Shown here: positions 45,500 to 57,757 of the stretch, piece after piece | Numbering within the stretch: position 1 is the stretch's first letter | Layout: the number at the start of each line of letters is the position of its first letter | Source: Dryocosmus kuriphilus | Lineage: Eukaryota > Arthropoda > Insecta > Hymenoptera > Cynipidae | NCBI GenBank assembly: GCA_038277395.1 | Contig: CM076197.1 | Span: 72,821,348 to 72,885,347, forward strand | Length of the DNA: 64,000 nt | Reading direction: 5' to 3' | Translations under genes and position numbers: made by a program | Notes under the pieces: generated by a model | Database searches by the model: none | Seen by the model: only the letters and a program-made list of their open reading frames with translations | What the model was told of the DNA's origin: nothing

Positions 45500-46817
45500 C
45501 GAGGTGTGATCAAAAAGTAAGGTGACTTTCAATTTCGCGGGATGCGTGCAGTCGATATTCGTTTTCTTTTTTTCTTATGTTGGTACACTCGTCCAAAAAA
45601 ATATGTGCTAGTTTCAGCTATATAGCATTTTTTGCTTCTTTGTGGGAGGCATAAAGGTTAGAAGTGTTTTGCGTGCTCGGCGATTTTCTGCTGTCGAAAA
45701 AAATGGATCAAAGAATTTGCATCCAATTTTGTGTAAAAAATGTAATTAAGCGCTCCAAAACACTTGAAATGTTGACAGTGGCATACGGTGAGTGTACTCT
45801 GAGTAAAAGAAATGTTTATAAGTGGTACAAGCTCTTTCGGGAAGGCCGAGAAGATGTTAATGACGAAGCTCGCCCTGGACGTCCCAGCACGTCAACAACT
45901 GATGAAAACGTTGAAGAAGTGAAGAAAATAGTGTTGGCGAATCGTCGAATTACCATTAGAGAAGTTGCTGATGATGTCGGCATCTCTTTTGGCTCGTGCC
46001 AAGCAATTTTATTGGATATTTTGGGCATGAGACGTGTGTCAGCGAAGTTCGTTCCGAAATTGCTAAATGTTGACCAAAAGAACCGTCGCGTGAGCATCGC
46101 TCAGGAGCTGTTGAATGACGTCAACGGCGATCCATACTTGCTCAAAAGGATCATAACAGGTGATGAAACATGGGTGGTTATGACGTCGAAACTAAGGCTC
46201 AATCGTCCCAGTGGAAGCATTCTGCATCACCAAGACCAAAAAAAGCACGCCAAGTTCGATCAAATGTCAAGGTTTTTCTTACCGTTTTTCTTCGATTATC
46301 ATGGCGTAGTGCATCAGAAGTTCTTACCACAAGGTCGTACAGTTAATAAAGAGTACCTTGAAGTTATGCGCCGTTTGCGCGAGGCAATAGGAAAAAAACG
46401 TCCGGAATTGTGAAAAAACCAGTCATGGTTATTGGACCACGATAATGCACCAGCTCACACGTCATTGCTTGTTCGTAATTTTTTGGCCAATAACAACACC
46501 ATAATCATGCCTCAGCCACCGTATTCATCAGATTTGGCTCCCTGCGACTTTTTCCTGTTTCAAAAACTGAAAAGACCCATGAAAGGATGGCGTTTTTTTT
46601 TGCGACGATTGAGGAGATAAAGACCTCATCGCTGGAAGAGCTGAAGGCTATACCAAAAGGTGCTTATCAGAAATGCTTTGAGGATTGGAAAAAGCGATGG
46701 CACAAATGTATTATATCCGAGGGGGATTACTTTGAAGGGGACAACGTTGATATTGATGAATAAATAAATATTTTTTGATAAAAATAAAAAGTCACCTTAC
46801 TTTTTGATCGCACCTCG
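45500..46817 (+). mobile_element. Mariner element 2 (1,318 bp, TA target site), different subfamily
   Basis: TIRs of about 30 bases: left CGAGGTGTGATCAAAAAGTA, right in reverse complement CGAGGTGCGATCAAAAAGTA, both continuing AGGTGACTTT. TA on both sides (45498-45499 and 46818-46819). TIR and protein differ clearly from mariner 1. Confidence 0.95.
45703..46763 (+). pseudogene. Mariner transposase 2, several frame breaks and a nonsense codon
   Basis: Starts MDQRICIQFCVKNV, with helix-turn-helix SKRNVYKWYKLFREGREDV, RPGRPST, RRITIREVADDVGIS, then RIITGDETWV (first Asp). The WVYGYD-type motif after it is shifted by a small deletion at about 46172; the frame returns by about 46290 (FFDYHGVVHQKFLPQGRTVN). 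TGA stands for Trp at 46411-46413, then LLDHDNAPAHTSL (second Asp), YSSDLAPCDFFLF (third Asp). An insertion in a T run near 46593 shifts the C-terminus, which ends DIDE at 46763. No functional protein can be made from this copy. Confidence 0.92.
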
Positions 46818-47084
46818 TATATCAATCCACCGCTATATGGCCTGTTCAAGTTTGTATAAAAAAAAAATAGTTTTTTTTTATTTTTCATAAAATTCTTATT
46901 AAGGAAGGTGGCGCTTTTGTCTGTTTGGACGACTGTAAAATGAGCGTGAAAAACTTTTGAAAAACAACATTTATGACATCGTAGAATAAAATTTGCCCTT
47001 GATAAGTTTTAAATATTTGTCATTCAAATTTCACTTATGTAGATTTATTGATAACACAGCGCCACAAAAAAAAAAATTTTCTGT

Positions 47085-47575
47085 GCACGTGACCAGACTA
47101 CCATGTCTATATGTTTTTGGGGTCGCTGAGTCCGAATCCGGGGTCCGTTTTTCTCCATTAGGTCAGGGTCAAGGTCGTTTCAAGGTCAAATCAATATTAT
47201 TCCACGAATGTGGGCCAAGATGTCGTTTTTGTATGTTTTTGGGGTCCCTGAGTCCGAATTTGAGGTCTGTTTGTCTCCATCAGGTCAGGGTCAAGGTAAT
47301 TTCAAGGTTAAATCGACGAAAAAAAACCTGTGAACAGACACAATTAGTACATCTATACGTTTTTGGGGTCGCTGAGTCCGAATCCGGGGTCCGTGTTTTT
47401 CCATCAGGTCAAGGTCATTTCACGGTCAAATGACGATTATTTCACGAACGTGGGCCAAGATGCCGTTTTGTATGTTTTTGATGTCCCTGGGTGCGAATCC
47501 GAAGTCTGTTGGTCTTCATCAGGTCTGGATCAAGGTCATCTCAAGGTCGAATCGAGGAAAAAACTTGAAAGCCAA
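47085..47575 (+). repeat. Left array of four ~125-base units
   Basis: Units begin near 47104, 47228, 47355 and 47468 (each at a TATGTTTTTGGGGTC-like or TACGTTTTTGGGGTC-like word). Units 1 and 3 are of one type, units 2 and 4 of the other, so the period of the pair is about 250 bases. The unit-type switch is marked by TTTCACGAACGTGGGCCAAG versus CCTGTGAACAGACACAAT. Confidence 0.75.
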
Positions 47576-48135
47576 TAACATTGAATACGTCGTATGATAC
47601 AGATGTAAAATAAAATTGGATATATTGGTTTTCTTTTCTATGCTTTAAGACTTCTGTTTTAACGTGATACGGAGGACAGACGTTTAATTTATCCTCAGTT
47701 TTATAGAATATCATTTTTATATTCTGACTGACCGAATATCTCTGCGCTGAAGGATGTAATATAGCAACATTGGTGAGCCCAATTACAGTTTCTAAACTAA
47801 CACTACATCTGCGTGGTGATACTTGAATTCTTCAAATCCTGCTACCGCGATGGATACTGGGACGATGACAACTGCTTCGAAAGGAGATGTGTAGAATGAT
47901 TCGCTTTTCAGTCCCATGTGGTATCGAAGCCAGCGTGGCGCGCTGCCTTGCAGGGGGGCGTTAGGGTGTGAGAATGAAGCCGTAGTGTGTCTGACGACGA
48001 GTTGACATTGTCCTCGTCAAAGTCAGAAAGCTCTCATACTTAAACCTGAGGAGGTATGAGAGTTATCACCCTCAGGACGGTGGACTCACCTGCGATCGGA
48101 CCAGGATCCCTAACGCGTGGGTACTTAAATCTACT

Positions 48136-49996
48136 ATGGGACCTAAAAAAAAAACAAACATAACACAACTTCAAATACTTCAAATAAACAGACTTCAGTG
48201 TCTTCATTAAAAGAAAATGTAGCAAGTTCTTCATCTGAACACTACTGTAACAAAAATGTTGATGCATTTTGTTACGTATATGCTAAGTATCACCTATCAG
48301 CTGACCAAAGACAAATATCCGATAAAATAAAAAATATTTACAAAAACTGTTTTGGATTGGATATTTATAACCAAGATAAAAAATGGATACCGCAAAAGAT
48401 ATGTAGTGCTTGTTACATGATGATGACCAGATATGATTCCGAAAAAAAACCTGAAAAATTAAAGTTTGTAAAACCTGCATATTGGGAAGAGCCATCATGC
48501 GCAGCAAACTGTTATATATGTTTGACAAAAGTGATAGGAATTAATAAAAAAAATATTCAGAGTATCAAATATCCTGAAGTTTCAACGTTAGTAAGACCCA
48601 GTAGAGGAAAATGTCAACCAATGATGCATGCGATATTAGTGACGCTGAAGAAGATGAATATAAAGATGGAGATGAATATACTTCAGATGATGGAAATATG
48701 AGTACAAGTAGTGAATACTATGCTACTAATGGTCAAGAAAAAACTCCAAAAATCATAGATCAAAAAGAATTGAATGATCTTGTAAGGGACCTGGATTTAC
48801 CTAAAGATAAAGCGGAATATCTAGCTTCATACATGAAAGGCAACAACTGGCTCTCAAAAGGCACAAGAATATCATATTACCGAAACCGGGAGGAAAACTT
48901 TAGAAAATATTTTACGATGATAGGGGAACCTTCATTAGTGTATTGCAATAATGTGGAAGGGTTAATGAATGAGTTCCAGATAGGAATCTATAAGGACAAT
49001 GAATGGAGACTATTTATAGACTCCTCCACTACAAGTCTGAAGGCATTATTACTTCATAACACTAATGTTTTTGCTTCAATTCCCACAGCTCATTCAACCG
49101 TTCTAAAAGAAGAATATAGTACGATGAAATTCATTTTAGAGACAATAAAATATTCTGAGCATAACTGGCTTATTTGCGGAGATCTTAAGATTTTAACTAT
49201 ACTGTTAGGACAACAATCTGGAAATATGAAATATCCTTGTTTTTTGTGTTTATGGGACAGCAGAGATCGCAAGAAGCACTATATAACGAAGATATGGCCG
49301 AACAGAATCTCTTTCGAGGCTGGTTCTGCTAATATTGTACGCGAAACACTGGTTGATCGCAGTAAGGTATTGCTTCCACCCCTTCACATCAAACTCGGCT
49401 TGATGAAGCAATATGTAAAAGCCTTAAATAAAGAAGGAGAGTGCTTTAAATATTTGAAGAAGAAATTCCCTAAACTCAGTGATGCAAAAATTAATGAAGG
49501 TATCTTTGATGGACCACAAACACGTGAATTGTTAAAAGATAATGAGTTCGTTCTTGTAATGACTGACAAAGGAAGAGCAGCATGGATCAGTTTTAAAGAA
49601 TTTGTACAAAATTTTCTTGAGGATAATAAAAGCTTAGAGTACAAGAAAATAGTGGATCGAATGTTGGAAAACTATAAGGAACTAGGATGTTTGATGAATT
49701 CAAAATTGCATTATTTGCATTCACATATAGATTACTTTCCACAGAATCTAGGGGATTTCAGTGAGGAGCAGGGAGAGAGGTTCCACCAAGATATCAAGAA
49801 AATGGAAAAAAGATATCAAGGACGGTGGGATGTGAACATGATGGCTGATTACTGCTGGTCATTGAAGAGAGAAGGTAATAAAAAAGGAGTCAAGCGTAAA
49901 AGAGAGTCACTTGTACGATCATTTAAAAAGAAAAGAGTAAGATACCATACAAAACAATATATAAATGAAGGTTCTCGATATTTTCTAAATCGATGA
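48136..49996 (+). pseudogene. Arthropod repeat-derived protein (N-terminal zinc-binding, transposase-like), frame broken
   Basis: Two overlapping frames, 48198-48701 and 48611-49996, form one protein broken near an A run at about 48608. A likely ATG at 48136 (MGPKKK) is cut off by another A-run shift near 48145. N-terminal part: AKYHLSADQRQISDKIKNIY, NQDKKWIPQKICSACYMMM and CAANCYICLTKVIGIN, a two-part Cys-based zinc-binding module. Then an acidic linker, KELNDLVRDLDLPKDKAEYL, EWRLFIDSSTTSLKALLLHN, WLICGDLKILTILLGQQSGN, YPCFLCLWDSRDRKKHY, LPPLHIKLGLMKQYVKALNK, LHYLHSHIDYFPQNLGDFSE, EQGERFHQDIK, MADYCWSLKRE and a basic tail. I recognise this as a multicopy arthropod (and Hydra) family whose members are usually uncharacterised; IDSS, CGDL and the HSHID region are candidate catalytic acids. 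It sits between the inverted arrays, so it is probably the element's transposase. Confidence 0.72.
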
Positions 49997-50024
49997 TACA
50001 TATAGTTATAATGTCTGTCTCTGT

Positions 50025-50440
50025 TTACTCAGCGACCCTAAAAACGTATACATGTGGTAGTTGTGTCTGTTCACAGGGGTTTTCCTCGATTTATCCTTGA
50101 AATGACCGTGACCCTTACCTGATGGAGAAAAACGGACCCCGGATTCGGACTCAGCGACCCCAAAAACGTATAGATGTAGTAATTGTGTCTGTTCACAGGC
50201 TTTTTCCTCGATTTAACCTTGAAATAACCTTGACCCTGACCTGATAGAGACAAACAGATCTCGAATTCGGATTCAGGGACGTCAAAAACGTACAAAAACG
50301 GCATCTTGGTCCACATTCGTGGAATAATCTTGATTTGACCTTGAAATGACCTTGACCCTGACCTGATGAAAAAAACGGACCCCGGATTCGGACTCAGCGA
50401 TCCCAAAAACATATAGATATGGTGGTCTGGTCACGTGCAC
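50025..50440 (-). repeat. Right array of three units, inverted relative to the left array
   Basis: Read on the minus strand from 50440: units at about 50415, 50292 and 50168, plus a terminal fragment near 50045. Order and unit types mirror the left array with one unit fewer. Confidence 0.75.
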
Positions 50441-50481
50441 AGAAAATTTTTTTTTTTTTGTGTGGCTGTGTAATTCATTAA

Positions 50482-50901
50482 GGGCAAATGGTAGTCTATT
50501 AATAAATGAATGACCTTGCAATGCATTTCTCTTCCGCCTTCTTGTTTTTAAAATAAATAAAATATTGGATAAAAACTTTGGGAAATCACAGAAAATATAT
50601 TAGCCGACAACTGTCTGGCCCCTTGGATTTTGTATTTAGTACGAAAAAGTCGCTTTTTATCAATTGCTTTTTAATCATTTACAAAGACTATAAGATGAGC
50701 GTGCAAAGTTGATAACAAAAAACATCTTTTCCATGCTAAATAAAAACTCCAAGGGGTCAGCAAGCAATCGACTAATATATTTTCTTTGATTTATCAAAGT
50801 TTCAACCCAATATTTTATTTTATTAAAAAGTAGGAATGTGGAAAAGAAATACATTCCAAGGTCATTCACTGATTAGGTCATAGGCTACATACCATTTGTC
50901 C
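50482..50901. mobile_element. TTAA-flanked foldback MITE (TIR GGGCAAATGGTA)
   Basis: Ends GGGCAAATGGTA and, inverted, GGACAAATGGTA; TTAA lies on both sides (50478-50481, 50902-50905), as for piggyBac-like elements. The arms continue inverted: AATGAATGACCTTG/CAAGGTCATTCACT, ATTGGATAAAAACTTTG/CAAAGTTTCAACCCAAT, AAAATATATTAGCCGAC/GTCGACTAATATATTTT with changes. A related start lies at 45379. Confidence 0.75.
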
Positions 50902-50905
50902 TTAA

Positions 50906-53261
50906 GAGCATGTGCCAATGAAATTGTAAATAAAATATCGGACAAACTTTGCGAAATGCATGAGAAGACATTAAATTGCGTTTTTGTACATTATTTGAGT
51001 AAGAATTTTGAAAAAAGTTTTTCGAAGAAATTAAAACGGGAAGCATTTTTCAAGCTAGTTCCAATCAACACCGCTCCCAATAGCAAAGCGATGGCGCGCA
51101 ACACGCGGCACGCCTCAGGTTCACTGACAGGTGACGCCGCGAATTTACATATTAGCTTGTTTATTTGTACTATGCATACAAAAATTATTGTGCATAATGT
51201 TTTCTAACGATGCTTGCCTGATTTTCTTCAAGACAAAGGAGCCGTTCACCTCACTACTGCTCCACTGAAAAAAAAAGACATTGATTACAGAATTCAACAG
51301 CACGGTCGGTATCCTTGGGAATTTATTTACTTATTACAAATATTTTTACATTATTTATACTTAAATCGCAGATACAAACGTAGTTTATTGTCCCCCTTTG
51401 CTTCTATGAAAGTTTTAGGCCAATATATCATGTATAAAAAAAGTTCCGTGATTCAAAAAATTTCTGGAGAAGCTCCAAGAAATTTCCAGTTTTAATTTCG
51501 TCGAAAAAAACTTTTTTCAAAATTTCTACTCAAATAATGTATACAAACGCAATTTATTGTCTTCTCATGCATTTCCCAAAGTTTCAGTTCGATACAGTTA
51601 TTTACCTTGCCGCGTTCGGGACCGTAGGGGAGTAATTTTCCTGGAACCGATGTTCCCCCACTCTCGAGCGTGACCGTTGCTCGATGTGATTTGCTTCGCT
51701 CTCTGTTTACGTTACTGCACGTACATCAGCGCTTATAACCCCTTATAACTCGATTATAACAGTGAAAGTTCGATTCCCGTAATATTGTGGAAATACATTC
51801 TTTAATAATTTTTCATAATTGTATTTTAAATTCAAAATCATATTGAATCTTCAGAGTAAAAATTAAGAATCATTCAATAAAGTCATTACATATGATTTTA
51901 GTAGTATAATGCAGAATGAAAGATGTTATACGATTTCGAAATTCTTTTATAAGCTTCATTAACAAAGCACATCATGACTTTTTGCACTTTAAAATTGCTT
52001 TAAAAGACCTAAAACATTGACGGCAACGTAAATAGAGAGCGAAACAATTCTCGGACGCCGAGCCGTCGCGGTGGTGGGGGAAGAGCTCGATCGAGGATTA
52101 AGGGGAGCGGCAAGGAAAGGGGCAAGTTAAGTAAAGGCGACTGTATTTTATTTACAAAAAAGTTCTGTGATTCAAAAAATAAGTTGATGAATCCTAAAAA
52201 TTGAGGTCGGTAATATGGGAATTTTGTGTGTGGCACCTGCCCTTAAAGATGACAAAATGCAAACGTTTGGCCACTTAAATTATCCTCTGGTTTTGTTGTC
52301 CAACAGAGCCACTCACTAAGTGCACCACAGTCGTAACGTAGGCATAACACTACCCAGAATCTGTTACTTCCCATAAACATTTTCACTGCATTATTCAGCA
52401 AGATGAAATTACTACTAAGTTCTAATTCCGTCAAAAGTCGCAAGGCGAAAATAATCCTCTGACCCAGAGAATACATAATAAACAAATTTATTTAAAAGAT
52501 GAGTAAATGACTAAAAAATTATTTTGCATAAAGAATAACAGATATATTAACAAAAAATTAACAGATAAACTGGAAAGCTAAAAAATCGAGTTTAAAGAAT
52601 ATCTAAACTATTAAATATCAATCGATTCTTTTAGAATTTCTTCCCAGAAACTCAATTTCGAAATTTGAAAAAAAAATTCAAGAATCTTCTAAGTCTTAAT
52701 AGATATTCCCTCTTTGCTTCCTCATAGAGGAAGCTTTGTAGTGGTGACAAAATCCAGTTTCCAAAAAAAAGTTTTTTCGAAAATATTTCAAGGGGAATAT
52801 ATCTAATATGATGTCCAGAAAAAATGTCTCGATAAGTTTGTGTGTTGTGTGTATGTCACGCTTTTTTGCGATCCTGCAATATTTCGAGAGCGTGTACAGA
52901 TAAATTGATGAAATTTGTTAGATTTATTCCGCTCCATACCATCTTATACAAGGGTTGATCAGTATATTTAATTTTATACGTTTTATGAACTTTTGTAATT
53001 TTGAAAAGTTGATTTTTTACCTATATGTCTTCAAATTATCAAGAATCAGGCTGATGTCAGGAAAAGTATGACTCCTTTATTTTTAATATCGAGACAAATC
53101 GATTAACCTGTAAGATGAATACACTCTATTGAAAAGTAAGAAAATTATGGTTATTAATAATTTTTAAAAATTTAATTTTCAACTACAATTCTTCAATATA
53201 TCAAAATTCAATTTAATTATAATGTTAAAAATTACTTATAAATAAATATTTTACACATACC

Positions 53262-53297
<36 letters not shown>

Positions 53298-53854
53298 TGT
53301 ACTTTCTGAGTTAATGCTCCCTCTATGAGGAAGCAAAATATACTTGCTTCCAGGAAGCAAAGTGCTCATTAAGTGAACACAAGAGTTGATACAACTTCAC
53401 AGCTAGTTTTTTATTTCGTAGAATTTTTTAGTTTTTGTAAAAGAGAAAAACGGACGGTAAAAATGCGAAGCACTTTTAATTTCAAAATAATAATTAGTGA
53501 CTCTAATGATCTTTAAAAAGTTCTAAATTTTACATAAAAAATGTTATAAAGTTGAATAATGCCAGTTTAACGTTTGATAGGTGTATGAGAAATATTAACA
53601 TTTAAAAAATTTTTTAACATAATTTTTAAAAATTCAAAAAATCTCTTTAAAAAAAAAAACAAGAATTTAACCATCAACTTTGTATTACACTATCTCAAAC
53701 ATCTTTAATAAAAAAAATAAAATAAATAAAAAATAAAAAAGTAGGAAAGAAAAAGAAGACAGAGTCCAAATCCCCTTCCTTTTCTTCTCTCATCTTTTGT
53801 TATTTTTATTTTTAAATGTTGATATTTTTGTTTATTTTCATTTTTTTGCCTTCC
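50906..53854. other. Intergenic; inverted GC-rich pair at 51600-51720 and 52018-52095
   Basis: No gene. The block at about 51655-51718 (TTCCCCCACTCTCGAGCG, CTTCGCTCTCTGTTTACGTT) has an inverted partner at 52018-52080 (AACGTAAATAGAGAGCGAA, GTGGGGGAAGAGCTCGA). A direct pair AAAAAAGTTCCGTGATTCAA (51438) / AAAAAGTTCTGTGATTCAAA (52157) flanks it. GCTTCCTCATAGAGGAAGC (52717-52735) is a perfect palindrome with a decayed partner at 53310-53330. A TA microsatellite is at 53264-53295. Confidence 0.5.
53264..53295. repeat. TA microsatellite
   Basis: About 16 uninterrupted TA units. Confidence 0.95.
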
Positions 53855-54110
53855 CAGTGGGCACACAAATTAAAGACGTAAACAGAACGTCATAAAAAGG
53901 TTTCTTAGACGTAAAAATCGAAACAGGTCCTTATGACGTTCCAAAAAACATCCCTAGTCAAGCCAAATAACGTTCTAAAAACGTTTAATATTTCAAAAAG
54001 TTTTTTAGGACGTATTTAAGACACTGCGCGTTTTTGGAGCGTTACTTGGCCTGACTTAGGACCATTCTTGGACGTTCTGAAAACGTCTTCTGATGTTTGT
54101 GCCCGCACTG
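53855..54110. mobile_element. 256-base MITE with CAGTG ends and dense ACGT words
   Basis: Left end CAGTGGGCACACAAA, right end in reverse complement CAGTGCGGGCACAAA. The interior repeats GACGT, AACGTTCT and AACGTC about ten times in both orientations. No frame. The superfamily is uncertain. Confidence 0.7.
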
Positions 54111-54950
54111 AGTTTGCAAAGGTTGTTGCATGAACACCGACACGTTGATAAATAGTTTGTAAATGTTTTTTGGTTAGGATTAAAAAAAATAAAATTAAAG
54201 GAAAACGAGAGAAGAAAGAAAGGAAGGGAATTTTGAGCTTCTTTGTCTTTTTTAGAAGATATTTTTTTAATTTCTAAAAATTTCGAAATTAAATTTGAAA
54301 ATTGAACGTTAATGAAGACTTTAAATTTTGATTAGGTCTGAATTTAATTTCCTAAATTTTAGTTATACTTATCTCAGAAAAACCTGGAATTATGAGGGAT
54401 TTTTTACAGAGTTTGTGTAGATATCGAAAAAAAAAAACTTAAACTGTGCTTTGTAAAGGGAGAATTTACATACACATTTAAATTTTATTGAGAGTTTTTG
54501 AAATAGTAGCTCTTCTTTGCAATGATTAGAGTGAATTATATTTGAATGCACATAAGAAGTTTTTTCAATCATGAATTCTGAATAAGCACGTCGTCTAATC
54601 GAAATTAATAGGCAGTCGGCACACCCCCGCATCTAGACGATATCTCGATTTGGAGGAGGCTCCTCGCAAGATTGGTTGCAGGCAATAAATAGATGATTGA
54701 GAAGCGGCCCTCTTAGGACGACAGGAGGGATATGAAATTAATACAACTCTATCGTCCCGACCGGTTCTACGGCTTTTTGGCCGCAGACGCAGATTCCAAG
54801 GCATTCCTGGGATCCTTAGGCCGCTCAACCGGAAGGACCCTTCGATGCGAATATCAAGGAAATTGGATAGGAGACATATCTACATGTATTATCGACAGTT
54901 CGCCGAATTGACATCCAATTAGATTTATGCATAATAGAGTCATCCACTAA
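54111..54950. other. Intergenic with a GC-richer patch at 54600-54850
   Basis: The patch has a 77-codon minus-strand frame (Arg/Pro/Ser-rich, MSGLRIPGMPWNLRLRP...) with no recognised family, so I do not call a gene. Confidence 0.4.
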
Positions 54951-56152
<1,202 letters not shown>

Positions 56153-56566
56153 ATTTTTTAATATGAAAATACTCATCCTAAAATGACTAAGAATACGAGC
56201 CTAATAATTTAATAAAGACCTTTGTCGAATTTTTATTTAAAAAATAAAAATGTATATCCTTTTCAAACCTGGATTTTTTTCGCGACATGCCGCCAGTTTG
56301 GTGTGACGTCATTATCCTTCAATCTTCTCTAAACAAGCTGTAGGTTCATACTTTTTAAAAAAAATGTGAACAAATAAATGCTAAGGTTGGTGTTTTGTGC
56401 CGAAATAACATTTTACCTAAAATCCAGTAATGAAGAACGGGAAAAATGTCACAAAACTGTCCGGCACGAAATGTGCTCTATAGCATTAACAATATGAGTG
56501 TATTGCTGCTAAGATCTTTTCATCTATTTCAACGATAGCGAATAAATTTATTTTTCATTAAAAAAA
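56153..56566. other. Spacer between copies 3 and 4 of the hairpin-rich family
   Basis: About 410 bases, no recognised feature. Copies 3 and 4 meet head to head (their GC-rich ends face each other). Confidence 0.45.
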
Positions 56567-57757
56567 TCTGCCCGCTTCGCGGGCACATTCTCATCACGCG
56601 CTTCGCGCGAAGTATAAACGTTCCTAGGGCGCGCGTCTGTAGGCACTCGCGCTTCGCGCTCGACATTTGAGTCGCGCTTCGCACTCGATACGTTATCGCC
56701 CTTAAGGAATACATTCTCATCATGACACTCGCGCTCGATAATTACATTTTTAAAACACATTGTAGATTTGTAAAGTTTTTTTGTGATTTTCCAAATTTTC
56801 ACAATACAGGATTTCGATTCTTAAAAGTAAAACGATGAGTCTTATAAATAAATTTTGTAGCTCTTTCCAGCGTGAACATTTCTGATTGTTAATATTTTCT
56901 CATACCTTGCATAGTTTTGCTGAAAAGTGGTTTTCTTTATATTAAATAGCATATTTCACAAATATCTCAAAAACTACGCGTCTGCTCAAAAAAATGATAG
57001 AAAGAAAATTTGTAGATCTTTTTGAGGCGAATAACTTTGTTTTTTATCATTTTTCCGTATCTTGCATAGTTTGGCGGGAAATTTGAAATTTTTTTTTTTT
57101 AATAACGTTTTATCGATTAAAACCAAAACCGTGAATTTGATCAAAAAATTGTTAAAGGGAAATTTGTAGATATTTTTGAATTGAACAACTTTGTTCTTTA
57201 CTATTTTTTTATATCTTGAATATTTTGGCAGGAAACCAGAGTTTTTAAATTTTAATAGCGTTTTTTTGATTAAAACAAAAATCGTTCATTTTATCAAAAA
57301 ATGATTAAAATAAAATTTGTAGATTTTTTTGAGGTGAACAATTTTACTTCCATATATTTTTTTGTATCTCTCATAGTTTAGCCGGAAAATGGAGTTTTTG
57401 ATTTTGTGAAAACCGTTTTTGATGGATAAAACCATAACCGTTGGTCAAAAACCGCTGGTTAACGAACTCGTCTTTTCTTTTTACCCCTTAAAGAATTATA
57501 CCAAAGCGCACTTCAATCCGATTAGTCCTTCGAAAGTTATCGTGGGAACAGACTCCAACGACAACGACAACGACAACGACGACAATGACGACAACGACGA
57601 CGAACACGACGACAACGACGACGACAACATACAGACAGACACCGTCGTAAAAACCGTTTTTTCGGATTCAGGTGGTCTCAAAATGTGGAGATTTCATGAA
57701 ATTCGCGAAAGTCAAATTTTATAAAAATCTAATACCTTCTCTGATGAGAATGTAAAA
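56567..57757 (+). mobile_element. Hairpin-rich repeat family, copy 4
   Basis: TCTGCCCGCTTCGCGGGCA, GCGCGCTTCGCGCGAAG, TAGGGCGCGCGTCTGTAGGC, CGCGCTTCGCGCTCGA, the AT-rich middle close to copy 2, an open frame from 57419 (MMDKTITVGQKPLVNELVFS, then an Asp/Asn-rich run from GAC repeats, then VFSDSGGLKMWRFHEIRESQ), and the end ACCTTCTCTGATGAGAATGT plus A run. Confidence 0.78.

Larger units (their letters stand above)
47054..50471. mobile_element. 3.4 kb element with inverted arrays of ~125-base units at both ends
   Basis: Outer ends read ACACAGC with CCACAAAAAA (left, 47054) and ACACAGCCACACAAAAAA (right, in reverse complement from 50471), then a shared AAATTTTCTGTGCACGTGAC. The inverted arms (about 47085-47575 and 50025-50440) consist of alternating units: one with GGGGTCGCTGAGTCCGAATC, one with GGGGTCCCTGAGTCCGAATT or GATGTCCCTGGGTGCGAATC, each followed by CATCAGGTCAGGGTCAAGGT and TTTCAAGGTCAAAT. 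The left arm has four units, the right three. Between the arms lies one protein gene (48136-49996). No clear target duplication. I do not recognise the superfamily. Confidence 0.7.

Noticed and set aside
46993..47578. Plus-strand frames with repeated VAESESGVR and SLSPN motifs
   Set aside because: They translate the ~125-base units of the inverted array; the same motifs appear in several frames and on both arms.
50896..51207. 103-codon frame (MSLRACANEIVNKISDK...)
   Set aside because: Begins inside the terminal repeat of the TTAA-flanked MITE and has no recognisable domain or splice support.
54595..54828. 77-codon Arg-rich frame
   Set aside because: Short, no family match; possibly part of an unrecognised repeat, so left as a GC-richer patch.
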